This document shows, piece by piece, positions 8,101-13,054 of a DNA stretch of 13,054 nt. The DNA is from JAFMKE01 sp964655225 (GTDB lineage Bacteria > Bacteroidota > Bacteroidia > Chitinophagales > UBA8649): the NCBI GenBank assembly GCA_964655225.1, contig CAZZMB010000048.1:1-13054 (forward strand), read 5' to 3'. Below the pieces are notes generated by a model. That model saw only the letters and a list, made by a program, of their open reading frames with translations. It ran no database searches and was not told the DNA's origin. The position numbers were made by a program, and so were the translations under genes. Numbering within the stretch: the first letter of the stretch is position 1; every line of letters begins with the position of its first letter.

Positions 8101-8496
8101 AGATCTTCCATCATCTGGCGCATAGATTCTGGTGATTCCATAATCCATTAAGTCTTTGATCTCTTCAGGGAGAATCACTCCACCACCACCACCAAATATC
8201 TTAATATGTGAAGCTCCTCTTTCTTTTAGAAGATCAAACATGTATTTAAAGTACTCGTTGTGCCCTCCTTGGTAGGAAGTCATGGCAATCGCTTGAGCAT
8301 CTTCTTGAATAGCTGTATTGACGACCTCTTGTACGCTGCGATCGTGACCTAAATGAATAACCTCGCACCCTGTAGCTTGGATAATTCTTCGCATGATATT
8401 AATGGCAGCATCATGGCCATCAAAAAGAGACGCAGCGGTAACAATTCTAACGCTGTTTTTGGTTTGATATGGTTTAGCTTCTTGCATGAGGGCCAT
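5107..8496 (-). CDS. icmF: Fused isobutyryl-CoA mutase IcmF (B12 domain, G-protein chaperone, mutase)
   Basis: This 1129-residue adenosylcobalamin-dependent radical enzyme interconverts isobutyryl-CoA and butyryl-CoA; IcmF enzymes also handle isovaleryl-/pivalyl-CoA. Three parts are visible in order. Residues 15-145 are the B12-binding domain, with DGHD (26-29, H28 the lower cobalt ligand) and FGGGGG (101-106). Residues about 200-420 are a MeaB-type GTPase chaperone, with Walker A GTGGAGKSS (210-218), VDPSKRKTGG (241-250), ETSGIGQSD (303-311) and NKFD (350-353). Residues about 550-1129 are the mutase barrel. Against methylmalonyl-CoA mutase, the specificity tyrosine is F590 (TRMFAGEG) and the specificity arginine is Q778 (DQAQNT), the isobutyryl-type pair. 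H816 (SGYHIAEAG) corresponds to the active-site histidine. The C-terminus, GGQYRRNM, is typical. Frame and length are normal. An ATG three codons in (8487) is an alternative start. An NMO-family gene follows. Confidence 0.97.
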   Translation of the reverse strand: MALMQEAKPYQTKNSVRIVTAASLFDGHDAAINIMRRIIQATGCEVIHLGHDRSVQEVVNTAIQEDAQAIAMTSYQGGHNEYFKYMFDLLKERGASHIKIFGGGGGVILPEEIKDLMDYGITRIYAPDDGRSMGLQGMINDLIEKSDYAPSSFPLEKDYLKKIKAKNVNTIARLISIAENNSNVFDKDILPSISKEKKAGTGVPVLGITGTGGAGKSSLVDELVRRFLIDFPEKQIAIVSVDPSKRKTGGALLGDRIRMNAINNERVYMRSLATRQANLALSKHVDDALSVLKVAGYDLIILETSGIGQSDTEITEHSDASLYVMTPEYGAASQLEKIDMLDFADVIALNKFDKRGGLDALRDVKKQYKRNHGLWHDEDDTLPVYGTIASQFNDPGTNTLYKAIINKIVERTKSDLNSTFSIENEMSEKIFIIPPKRTRYLSEIAESNRSYDEWANQQCAVAGNLFGIHKTIHSLHKNQDELALSLQKHFEEVKLNLDPKNWKLIEEWEGKKSRYAADIYTFQVRNKAINIETKTTSLSHLKIPKIALPKYESWADILRWTLQENVPGEFPFTSGLYPFKRQGEDPTRMFAGEGGPERTNRRFHYVSIGMPAKRLSTAFDSVTLYGNDPDYRPDIYGKIGNAGVSICCLDDAKKLYSGFDLCHTATSVSMTINGPAPMLLGFFMNAAIDQQCEKYIKENKLEKKVEKQLKSLYEDKGRVRPQYQGDLPEGNDGLGLMLLGITGDKILDTAVYEKIKADTLSSVRGTVQADILKEDQAQNTCIFSTEFALRLMGDVQEYFIDNLVRNFYSVSISGYHIAEAGANPITQLAFTLSNGFTYVEYYLSRGMDINAFGPNLSFFFSNGIDPEYAVIGRVARKIWAKALAKKYGANPRAQMLKYHIQTSGRSLHAQEIDFNDIRTTLQALYAIYDNCNSLHTNAYDEAITTPTEDSVRRAMAIQLIINKELGLTKNENPLQGAFIIEELTDLVEEAVLLEFDRITDRGGVLGAMETMYQRGKIQEESLYYETLKHTGEFPIIGVNTFLSSKGSPTIIPQEVIRSTEKEKEYQISMLGNLHESHSDKIEIMIAKLQQAAIQNENLFEHLMEACKYCSLGQITHALFEVGGQYRRNM

Positions 8497-8717
8497 TATT
8501 TTCCCTGTAAAGTTAAAGTTTTGTTTGCCAAAGAAAAATTAAATGCAATTCATATAATTTTTAGATCAATTTCCTTAGTTTTTTTGCACTGTGGATTTTT
8601 CGGAGTCTTATTTTTTTGTGGGATTAAACGATTGTCTTTTCTTGTAAACGATAGGGGGTAATAATTTTTAAATTATTAAAGTTTACCTATATTAGGGGTC
8701 TATCAAAACCTTTTGTA

Positions 8718-9053
8718 ATGCAGCAATTGCTATGTAGATTTACATTTATTTTCTTTCTTACTTTTAGTCTAAGCACTAATGTTTTTTCTCAAGATATTCA
8801 AGAAGAGGACATTTATTATAAACTAGAGTTTGAGTCTATGGATCAGCAAGCAGTAAAACCCTTGATTGTAAGTTTAATGCCAATATTTAAAGAAGTTCCT
8901 CATTTTGCCCTCGGCCAATACAATATATTTTATTATAAAGTGCAGGAATTTATAGAACTTGAAAGTCTAGAAGCTGCGCTAGCGTCTACCGAATTTATTT
9001 TTGTAGGATTTAAGGAAATATCTCAAGCAGCTTACCTTGAAGTAGTTAAATAA
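8718..9053 (+). CDS. Small secreted protein of unknown function
   Basis: The product has 111 residues and I do not recognise the family. Residues 1-24 form a clear signal peptide: MQQLLCR, a Phe/Leu-rich core, then STNVFS with likely cleavage before QDIQEE. There is no lipobox, so the mature protein of about 87 residues would be soluble in the periplasm or secreted. The mature part alternates predicted strands and helices: YYKLEFES, helix 42-58 (DQQAVKPLIVSLMPIF), NIFYYKVQEFI, helix 82-90, and FIFVGFKEI. This is compatible with a small ferredoxin-like beta-alpha-beta fold. It has no cysteine after the signal peptide and no metal motif. It stands alone: divergent from icmF (221-base gap) and 130 bases before the next gene. 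The signal peptide and codon pattern argue that it is a real gene. Confidence 0.7.
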   Translation: MQQLLCRFTFIFFLTFSLSTNVFSQDIQEEDIYYKLEFESMDQQAVKPLIVSLMPIFKEVPHFALGQYNIFYYKVQEFIELESLEAALASTEFIFVGFKEISQAAYLEVVK

Positions 9054-9183
9054 CACCTTCATAATAGACGATACTCTATTATTCAAGTCAATCCAATGAG
9101 GATAAGAGCAATACGGTTGATTTTACTACCCACTCTAATAACCGCCTTAAGAAAGCGTATATAATTTGTATTTTTACACAACT

Positions 9184-9696
9184 ATGGCTTTAATTAGAGA
9201 ACTTAACGGAAAAACACCATTGCTAGGAGAGAACTGTTGGCTAGCAGAAACTGCCTGTTTAATTGGCGACATCAAACTGGGGAAGAATTGTACTATTTGG
9301 TATAATGCCGTGCTTAGAGGAGACGTTAATGTTATTCGTATTGGCGACAAGGTGAACATTCAAGATAATGCAATGGTGCATTGTACTTATCAGCAAAATG
9401 GCACCTACATCGGTAATGAGGTGACTATTGGTCATAATGCCATTGTGCACGGATGCACGATAAAGGATAAAGTATTGATAGGAATGGGCGCTATTGTTAT
9501 GGATAGAGTTGTTGTAGGTTCAGGATCAATTATTGCCGCAGGAGCAGTGGTAAAAGAAAACGAAATAATTCCATCAAATACTCTTTGGGCAGGTGTTCCT
9601 GCCAAACAAGTAAAGGAATTAGACCCAAATGTTTCACTAAAGAAATTGGAAAAGTTGGCAAATAATTATATTATGTATGCAGGTTGGTATAAATAA
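9184..9696 (+). CDS. Gamma-carbonic-anhydrase-like hexapeptide-repeat protein (YrdA/PaaY type)
   Basis: This 170-residue left-handed beta-helix protein has hexapeptide repeats across residues 12-125 (for example IGNEVTIGHNAIVHG, VLIGMGAIV). Zinc-ligand histidines are at H66, H84 and H89, and R46, D48, Q60 and D61 match the gamma-CA active site of archaeal Cam. It lacks the acidic loop that carries Cam's proton-shuttle glutamate, as in YrdA, CaiE and PaaY relatives, so CO2 hydration activity is possible but unproven; some relatives are thioesterases. The frame is open to a TTG at 9166, but the ATG at 9184 gives the normal family start MALIREL. The stop lies 4 bases before the idi ATG, so the two form an operon. 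Confidence 0.9.
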   Translation: MALIRELNGKTPLLGENCWLAETACLIGDIKLGKNCTIWYNAVLRGDVNVIRIGDKVNIQDNAMVHCTYQQNGTYIGNEVTIGHNAIVHGCTIKDKVLIGMGAIVMDRVVVGSGSIIAAGAVVKENEIIPSNTLWAGVPAKQVKELDPNVSLKKLEKLANNYIMYAGWYK

Positions 9697-9700
9697 AAAC

Positions 9701-10225
9701 ATGGAAGAGCAAGTTGTACTAGTTGATGAAGATGATGTGGTAAAGGGTTTTATTGGTAAAACTGAGGCGCATATGAAAGGATTCCTTCATCGAGCTATTA
9801 GTATCATGGTCTTCAACGAGAATAAGGAATTGCTCATCCAGCAAAGAGCAGATAAAAAGTATCATTGGGCGGGTATTTGGAGCAATACAGTTTGCACACA
9901 TCCCAGACAGGGTGAAACATATCAGCAAGCAGCAGAAAGAAGACTTGAAGAGGAATTGGGTTTCCAAACACTTCTCACAGATGTCTTTAGTTTTATATAT
10001 AAAGCTAAAGACAAAGAAAGTGGCCTTATTGAGCATGAGTTAGATCACGTTTTTGTTGGTAAATATGATGGCAATATACCTTTTAATCAAGCAGAAGTTC
10101 AAGCTGTGCGGTGGGTAAAATTAGACGATTTAAGGACAGAGATAGAGGCAGATCCGGATAAATTTTCTTTTTGGTTTAAGATCATACTCAAAGAATTTGA
10201 GCAGCGGGGCCTGTTTAGTTTATAA
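9701..10225 (+). CDS. idi: Isopentenyl-diphosphate delta-isomerase, type 1
   Basis: This 174-residue Nudix-fold enzyme interconverts isopentenyl and dimethylallyl diphosphate and supplies both C5 units for quinones, carotenoids and undecaprenyl lipids. The catalytic cysteine C65 is in NTVCTHP and the catalytic/metal acidic pair E111 and E113 is in EHELDHVF. Metal-ligand histidines H24, H30 and H67 are present, as in E. coli Idi. The divergent Nudix helix is GETYQQAAERRLEEELGF (71-88). An upstream in-frame ATG at 9677 lies inside the preceding gene and adds eight atypical residues; the ATG at 9701 matches the family. The gene is translated just after the gamma-CA-like gene, with a 4-base gap. 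Confidence 0.95.
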   Translation: MEEQVVLVDEDDVVKGFIGKTEAHMKGFLHRAISIMVFNENKELLIQQRADKKYHWAGIWSNTVCTHPRQGETYQQAAERRLEEELGFQTLLTDVFSFIYKAKDKESGLIEHELDHVFVGKYDGNIPFNQAEVQAVRWVKLDDLRTEIEADPDKFSFWFKIILKEFEQRGLFSL

Positions 10226-10360
10226 TTGCATTTTACATTTTCTTTAACTTGAAGGTCAGGTGATGCCTGCATTCGAATGCCTTGAAGAAAAACACGAATA
10301 AGGTCCATCTTATTATCAGGGGAAATTCTTCATTGGGTGCTCAATTTATTCAATCAATTC

Positions 10361-10392
10361 TTGTCATAAGTCAACGGGACTTTGTATTTTTG
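10361..10392 (+). promoter_or_regulatory. Promoter of the ACR3 gene
   Basis: TTG (10361-10363), a 21-base spacer and TATTTTTG (10385-10392) fit the Bacteroidota promoter consensus. The predicted transcription start is near 10398, leaving a leader of about 60 bases that contains the inverted repeat at 10413-10431. Confidence 0.6.
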
Positions 10393-10412
10393 CGTTGCTA
10401 AATGAATCGTGC

Positions 10413-10431
10413 AAAATTTAGTGTAAATTTT
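10413..10431 (+). repeat. Inverted repeat in the leader of the ACR3 gene
   Basis: AAAATTTA (10413-10420), GTG, TAAATTTT (10424-10431) is a perfect 8-base inverted repeat with a 3-base centre, about 20 bases downstream of the -7 box. Its position suits an operator for a dimeric repressor such as an ArsR-type protein. It is entirely A/T in the arms, so chance is possible, and no regulator gene is in the window. Confidence 0.4.
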
Positions 10432-10457
10432 ACTTTAGATAGAAATTAAAAAGGATA

Positions 10458-11471
10458 ATGGAAAAGGAAAGCAGTATCGGTTTTTTTGAGAAATATTTGA
10501 CGCTTTGGGTCCTCATATGTATGATCTTAGGAATTATTTTATCTCAATTTTTCCCTACAATTAGTCAAGGACTTAATGAATGGAAAGTTGGTGAAGTTTC
10601 CATTCCCATTGGGATTTGTCTTTTTTTAATGATGTATCCAGCTTTACTTAATTTTCAAATGAAGGAAGTTAAAAAACTGACTAAAGCACCCAAACCAATT
10701 CTTATAACCTTGTTTTCAAATTGGATAATTGCTCCAATCGTAACGGTTATTTTAGCACATTACTTTCTTGAAGGTCATGACCAGCTTATCGTAGCATTAA
10801 TTCTATTGGGAGCAAGCCCGTGTACTGCAATGGTAATTGTTTGGGGTGATTTGGTCAAAGGCAATCAAGAGCAAAATGTAATTACCACTAGTTTAAATAC
10901 AGTAACTATAATGTTTCTTTATGCACCGGTTGTTGTGCTGTTAACTGGGATTCAAGGAATTGCAATTGATAGATGGGAGCTCTTCATTTCGGTTTTGGTA
11001 TTTATAGGAATTCCTTTGATAGCTGGCTTGATTTCAAAAAAAGCAATCATCAAACGAAGGGGTAAAGAGTGGTTTGAAAACACCTACAGACCTGCAGTTG
11101 GGAAAGTTTCTATTGTTGCCTTATTAACTACATTGATTGTTTTATTTGCCCTCAATGGAGATGTTCTTCTTCAAAATCCAAAGGAAATGGGGCTTGTGTC
11201 AATCCCATTATTGCTTGGTTTTTTTATAATTGTAGGTTTGAATATTATGATTACCAAATTACTCAAGTTAAAGTATAAAGAGGCTATTATCTCCGTAATA
11301 ATTGGTTCATCAAGTCATTTCGAAATCGCTATTGCCACAGCCATAGGATTATATGGATTAAACTCTCAAGCAGCTCTTGGTACAACAATGGGTTTGTTTT
11401 GGGAAGTACCTATAATGTTAGGCTTAGTCTATTTGGGTAAATATCTTGGCCGAAAAGGGTTTTGGAGTTAA
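10458..11471 (+). CDS. acr3: ACR3-family arsenite efflux carrier
   Basis: The product has 337 residues and about ten transmembrane helices, and belongs to the BASS/ACR3 superfamily. The N-terminus (FFEKYLTLWVLICMILGIIL) and SIPIGICLFLMMYPALL match ACR3 carriers, not bile-acid symporters. The two residues considered essential in ACR3 are both present: the helix-4 cysteine C122 in SPCTAMVIVWGDLVKG and the helix-9 glutamate E289 in SSHFEIAIATAIGLYG. It would export arsenite (some members antimonite) across the inner membrane, driven by the proton gradient. Neither an arsR repressor nor an arsC reductase is adjacent, which is unusual for an ars locus. The upstream promoter and inverted repeat suggest separate control. 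No terminator is evident in the 284 bases that follow. Confidence 0.88.
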   Translation: MEKESSIGFFEKYLTLWVLICMILGIILSQFFPTISQGLNEWKVGEVSIPIGICLFLMMYPALLNFQMKEVKKLTKAPKPILITLFSNWIIAPIVTVILAHYFLEGHDQLIVALILLGASPCTAMVIVWGDLVKGNQEQNVITTSLNTVTIMFLYAPVVVLLTGIQGIAIDRWELFISVLVFIGIPLIAGLISKKAIIKRRGKEWFENTYRPAVGKVSIVALLTTLIVLFALNGDVLLQNPKEMGLVSIPLLLGFFIIVGLNIMITKLLKLKYKEAIISVIIGSSSHFEIAIATAIGLYGLNSQAALGTTMGLFWEVPIMLGLVYLGKYLGRKGFWS

Positions 11472-11709
11472 TGGCTTAAACAGGCTCGTTCAAAAATAGA
11501 AAAGTTTATAGATTTAAGGGGGCACAAATAACTTTGGAAGTAATTCTAAAGATTCCACTATGCGATGCTACCCAATCAAGCTTGTATTTTCATGATAAAG
11601 GATATGGAATGTTTTAGCTGCGTTTAATTCTTTTCAGGTAAATTAGTGCAAGTAAACGAAAGTTGTATATTTACACTTGGGCGAAAAATTTATTGGATTT
11701 AGAATAAAT

Positions 11710-11717
11710 TAGTTTTG
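11710..11717 (+). promoter_or_regulatory. Possible -7 box of the Cfa-family gene
   Basis: TAGTTTTG fits TAnnTTTG and lies 38 bases before the ATG. The nearest upstream TTG (11693) is too close, at 14 bases. TATATTTA at 11666-11673 is an alternative box. Neither is strong. Confidence 0.3.
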
Positions 11718-11755
11718 TCTTTTTAATAATTAACTTTCAACTTCAATAATAATTT

Positions 11756-12994
11756 ATGGCTAAGATTTCAGATTACGTAAAAGTAAAAAATTCAAAGTTG
11801 GCAAAAAGATATGCCCAAGACAAAGTGGAAGCAGGTCACTGGGTCGAAGACTATTTAAATGAAGACATAGATATGGTTGGCGATATAAGGGATTTCATTG
11901 CCAACATTAAGGAGGTTTGTAAGTTTGGCTTTGTAGGTCACCATTACAAATTTTTCATTACAGAGTTTCTTCCAGAAATTATGAGTCATTCTCAAAAAAT
12001 GGATGAGGCTACTATTAAAAGTCATTATGATGATCAAAATGATATTTTTAGATGGTTCTTGGGTCCAAGAATGGTTTATACTTCAGGGTATTACAAAACT
12101 GAAGATGAAACCTTAGAGCAAGCTCAAGATAACAAGCTGGACTTAGTAGCGCAAAAAATGCAATTGAAGAAGGGAGAGTCCCTTTTAGATATTGGTTGTG
12201 GGTGGGGAACCTTAGTAGCCCACATGGCGAAGAATTACGACATGGATGCTACGGGTGTAACCATCGCTCCGGCGGGGGCAGAATGGGGGAATAAATTAAT
12301 CAAGGAAAACGGTACGGAGGATCAAGCAAGAATCCTGTTAATGGACTACCGAGATATTCCTAAAAAGAAATATGATAAAATTTCTTGCCTAGAAATGGCT
12401 GAGCACGTAGGTGTAAAGTACTTCCAAACTTTTATGGAGCAGATTTATGATATGCTTGAGGATGATGGTATATTTTACCTTCAGATTGCTGCTCTAAGAG
12501 AGAGAAAATCTTTGCTTTGGGGGCCTGATCAGGAAACTATAGTATGGGGATTGTTTATGAATGAATATATATTTCCTGGTGCAGATGCAAGTATGCCAGT
12601 AAGTTGGGATTTGAGAAAAATTGAAAAAGCTGGGTTTGAAATCCAAACAGTAGAAAATGTTGGCATCCATTACCATAAAACTATTGCTGCCTGGTATGAG
12701 AATTGGTTGAGTAATAAAGATTTAGTGATTGCTAAATATGGAGAAAAACAATTTAGAATGTATCAAATATTTTTGTCTTGGGCTGTTAGAATAGCTAAAA
12801 TTGGAGGTTCTTCTGCTTATCAAATCATTTGCCATAAGAACATCAATAAAGTACCGAGAAAGAGATATATCGGAAGATTAGCGCTTGGTGCAAATGCTAA
12901 GTTTCAAAATTCATCTTCTGTTTCTTCGGATGAAACTACAGACAAGGTGATGGAGGAATATAAAACAAAGAAAATTAAGACGATGGTTAAGTAG
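11756..12994 (+). CDS. Cyclopropane-synthase-family SAM methyltransferase, resembling sphingolipid C9-methyltransferase
   Basis: This 412-residue class I methyltransferase belongs to the Cfa/CmaA family (annotation pipelines would call it cyclopropane-fatty-acyl-phospholipid synthase). SAM motif I is LLDIGCGWGT (143-152). Family blocks include HYDDQNDIFRWFLGPRMVYT (90-109), CLEMAEHVG (211-219), YDMLEDDGIFYLQ (231-243) and VWGLFMNEYIFPGADAS (263-279). Compared with E. coli Cfa, the bicarbonate-site cysteine (SCAYW) is S110 and the histidine (LLHT) is Q243, while the glutamate (E216) and the AWY tyrosine (Y314) are kept. From memory, these blocks match fungal sphingolipid C9-methyltransferases far better than Cfa. 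Residues 1-85 replace the fungal membrane anchor; I see no transmembrane helix. The C-terminus is a Ser/Lys-rich tail. The substrate is inferred, not shown. The gene is monocistronic and is followed by a strong terminator. Confidence 0.9.
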   Translation: MAKISDYVKVKNSKLAKRYAQDKVEAGHWVEDYLNEDIDMVGDIRDFIANIKEVCKFGFVGHHYKFFITEFLPEIMSHSQKMDEATIKSHYDDQNDIFRWFLGPRMVYTSGYYKTEDETLEQAQDNKLDLVAQKMQLKKGESLLDIGCGWGTLVAHMAKNYDMDATGVTIAPAGAEWGNKLIKENGTEDQARILLMDYRDIPKKKYDKISCLEMAEHVGVKYFQTFMEQIYDMLEDDGIFYLQIAALRERKSLLWGPDQETIVWGLFMNEYIFPGADASMPVSWDLRKIEKAGFEIQTVENVGIHYHKTIAAWYENWLSNKDLVIAKYGEKQFRMYQIFLSWAVRIAKIGGSSAYQIICHKNINKVPRKRYIGRLALGANAKFQNSSSVSSDETTDKVMEEYKTKKIKTMVK

Positions 12995-13012
12995 AAACCA
13001 AGAGTTAATTCT

Positions 13013-13051
13013 AAAGCCCAAACTGATGCGTTCATTAGTTTGGGCTTTTTT
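13013..13051 (+). terminator. Intrinsic terminator of the Cfa-family gene
   Basis: The 16-base-pair stem pairs AAAGCCCAAACTGATG (13013-13028) with CATTAGTTTGGGCTTT (13033-13048), with one G-U pair and a CGTT tetraloop. It is followed by a T run to 13051. It begins 18 bases after the stop codon. Confidence 0.93.
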
Positions 13052-13054
13052 ATT

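Noticed and set aside
8353..8661. 102-codon plus-strand open frame across the icmF start
   Set aside because: About half is antisense to the icmF coding region and the rest is AT-rich spacer; no motif or plausible start signal.
9061..9082. ATAATAG / CTATTAT hairpin after the small secreted protein gene
   Set aside because: The stem is only 7 A/T-rich pairs with an 8-base loop and no T run, so it is not a convincing terminator.
9166..9183. TTG start for the gamma-CA-like protein
   Set aside because: The added residues are atypical and overlap AT-rich promoter-like sequence; the ATG at 9184 matches the family.
9677..9700. Upstream ATG for idi inside the gamma-CA-like gene
   Set aside because: It adds eight unrelated residues; the ATG at 9701 gives the expected N-terminus and spacing.
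10269..10280. Perfect palindrome GCATTCGAATGC downstream of idi
   Set aside because: It has no loop or T run and no promoter beside it; a single 12-base palindrome may be chance.
1..13054. Search for a defence island, mobile element, CRISPR array or natural-product cluster
   Set aside because: All genes but one small secreted protein fall in familiar metabolic or housekeeping families; no transposase, integrase, repeat array or toxin-antitoxin pair was seen.

Overview
The window is ordinary chromosomal DNA from a member of the Bacteroidota, most likely a flavobacterial or related aquatic lineage. The clues are the low GC content, the near absence of Shine-Dalgarno sequences, promoters of the TTG-N19-TAnnTTTG type, and the gene content: fused isobutyryl-CoA mutase IcmF, a Bacteroidota-style EngB and a type 1 IDI. 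I see no rRNA, tRNA, CRISPR array, prophage or insertion sequence. The exact genus cannot be read from the sequence.

Layout, left to right. A DUF456 membrane protein (minus) runs off the left edge. A bidirectional terminator separates it from a phasin-like coiled-coil protein with a lysine/alanine tail (minus). Next is a COMT-type O-methyltransferase (minus). Divergent from it are alanine dehydrogenase ald and glycine cleavage gcvH (plus). gcvH converges with the GTPase gene engB (minus), the two sharing a CTAG at their stops. Then come a nitronate monooxygenase-family gene and, upstream of it on the same strand, the 1129-residue icmF; these two look like one transcript. To the right, all on plus: a small secreted protein of unknown function, a gamma-carbonic-anhydrase-like hexapeptide protein and idi (4-base gap, one operon), an ACR3 arsenite efflux carrier, and a cyclopropane-synthase-family methyltransferase that ends in a strong terminator at the right edge.

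Functionally, this is mostly housekeeping and central metabolism: amino-acid catabolism (alanine to pyruvate, glycine cleavage), branched and straight acyl-CoA interconversion (IcmF), isoprenoid supply (idi), ribosome assembly (engB) and arsenite export. No gap exceeds about 285 bases. The longer ones (3923-4123, 8497-8717, 10226-10457, 11472-11755) hold only promoter-like or palindromic sequence.

I found no obvious new multi-gene system. The most interesting gene is the last. Its sequence looks much closer to fungal sphingolipid C9-methyltransferases than to E. coli Cfa, and it lacks two classical Cfa bicarbonate-site residues. Since Bacteroidota make sphingolipids, it is a candidate bacterial sphingolipid (or other lipid) methyltransferase.
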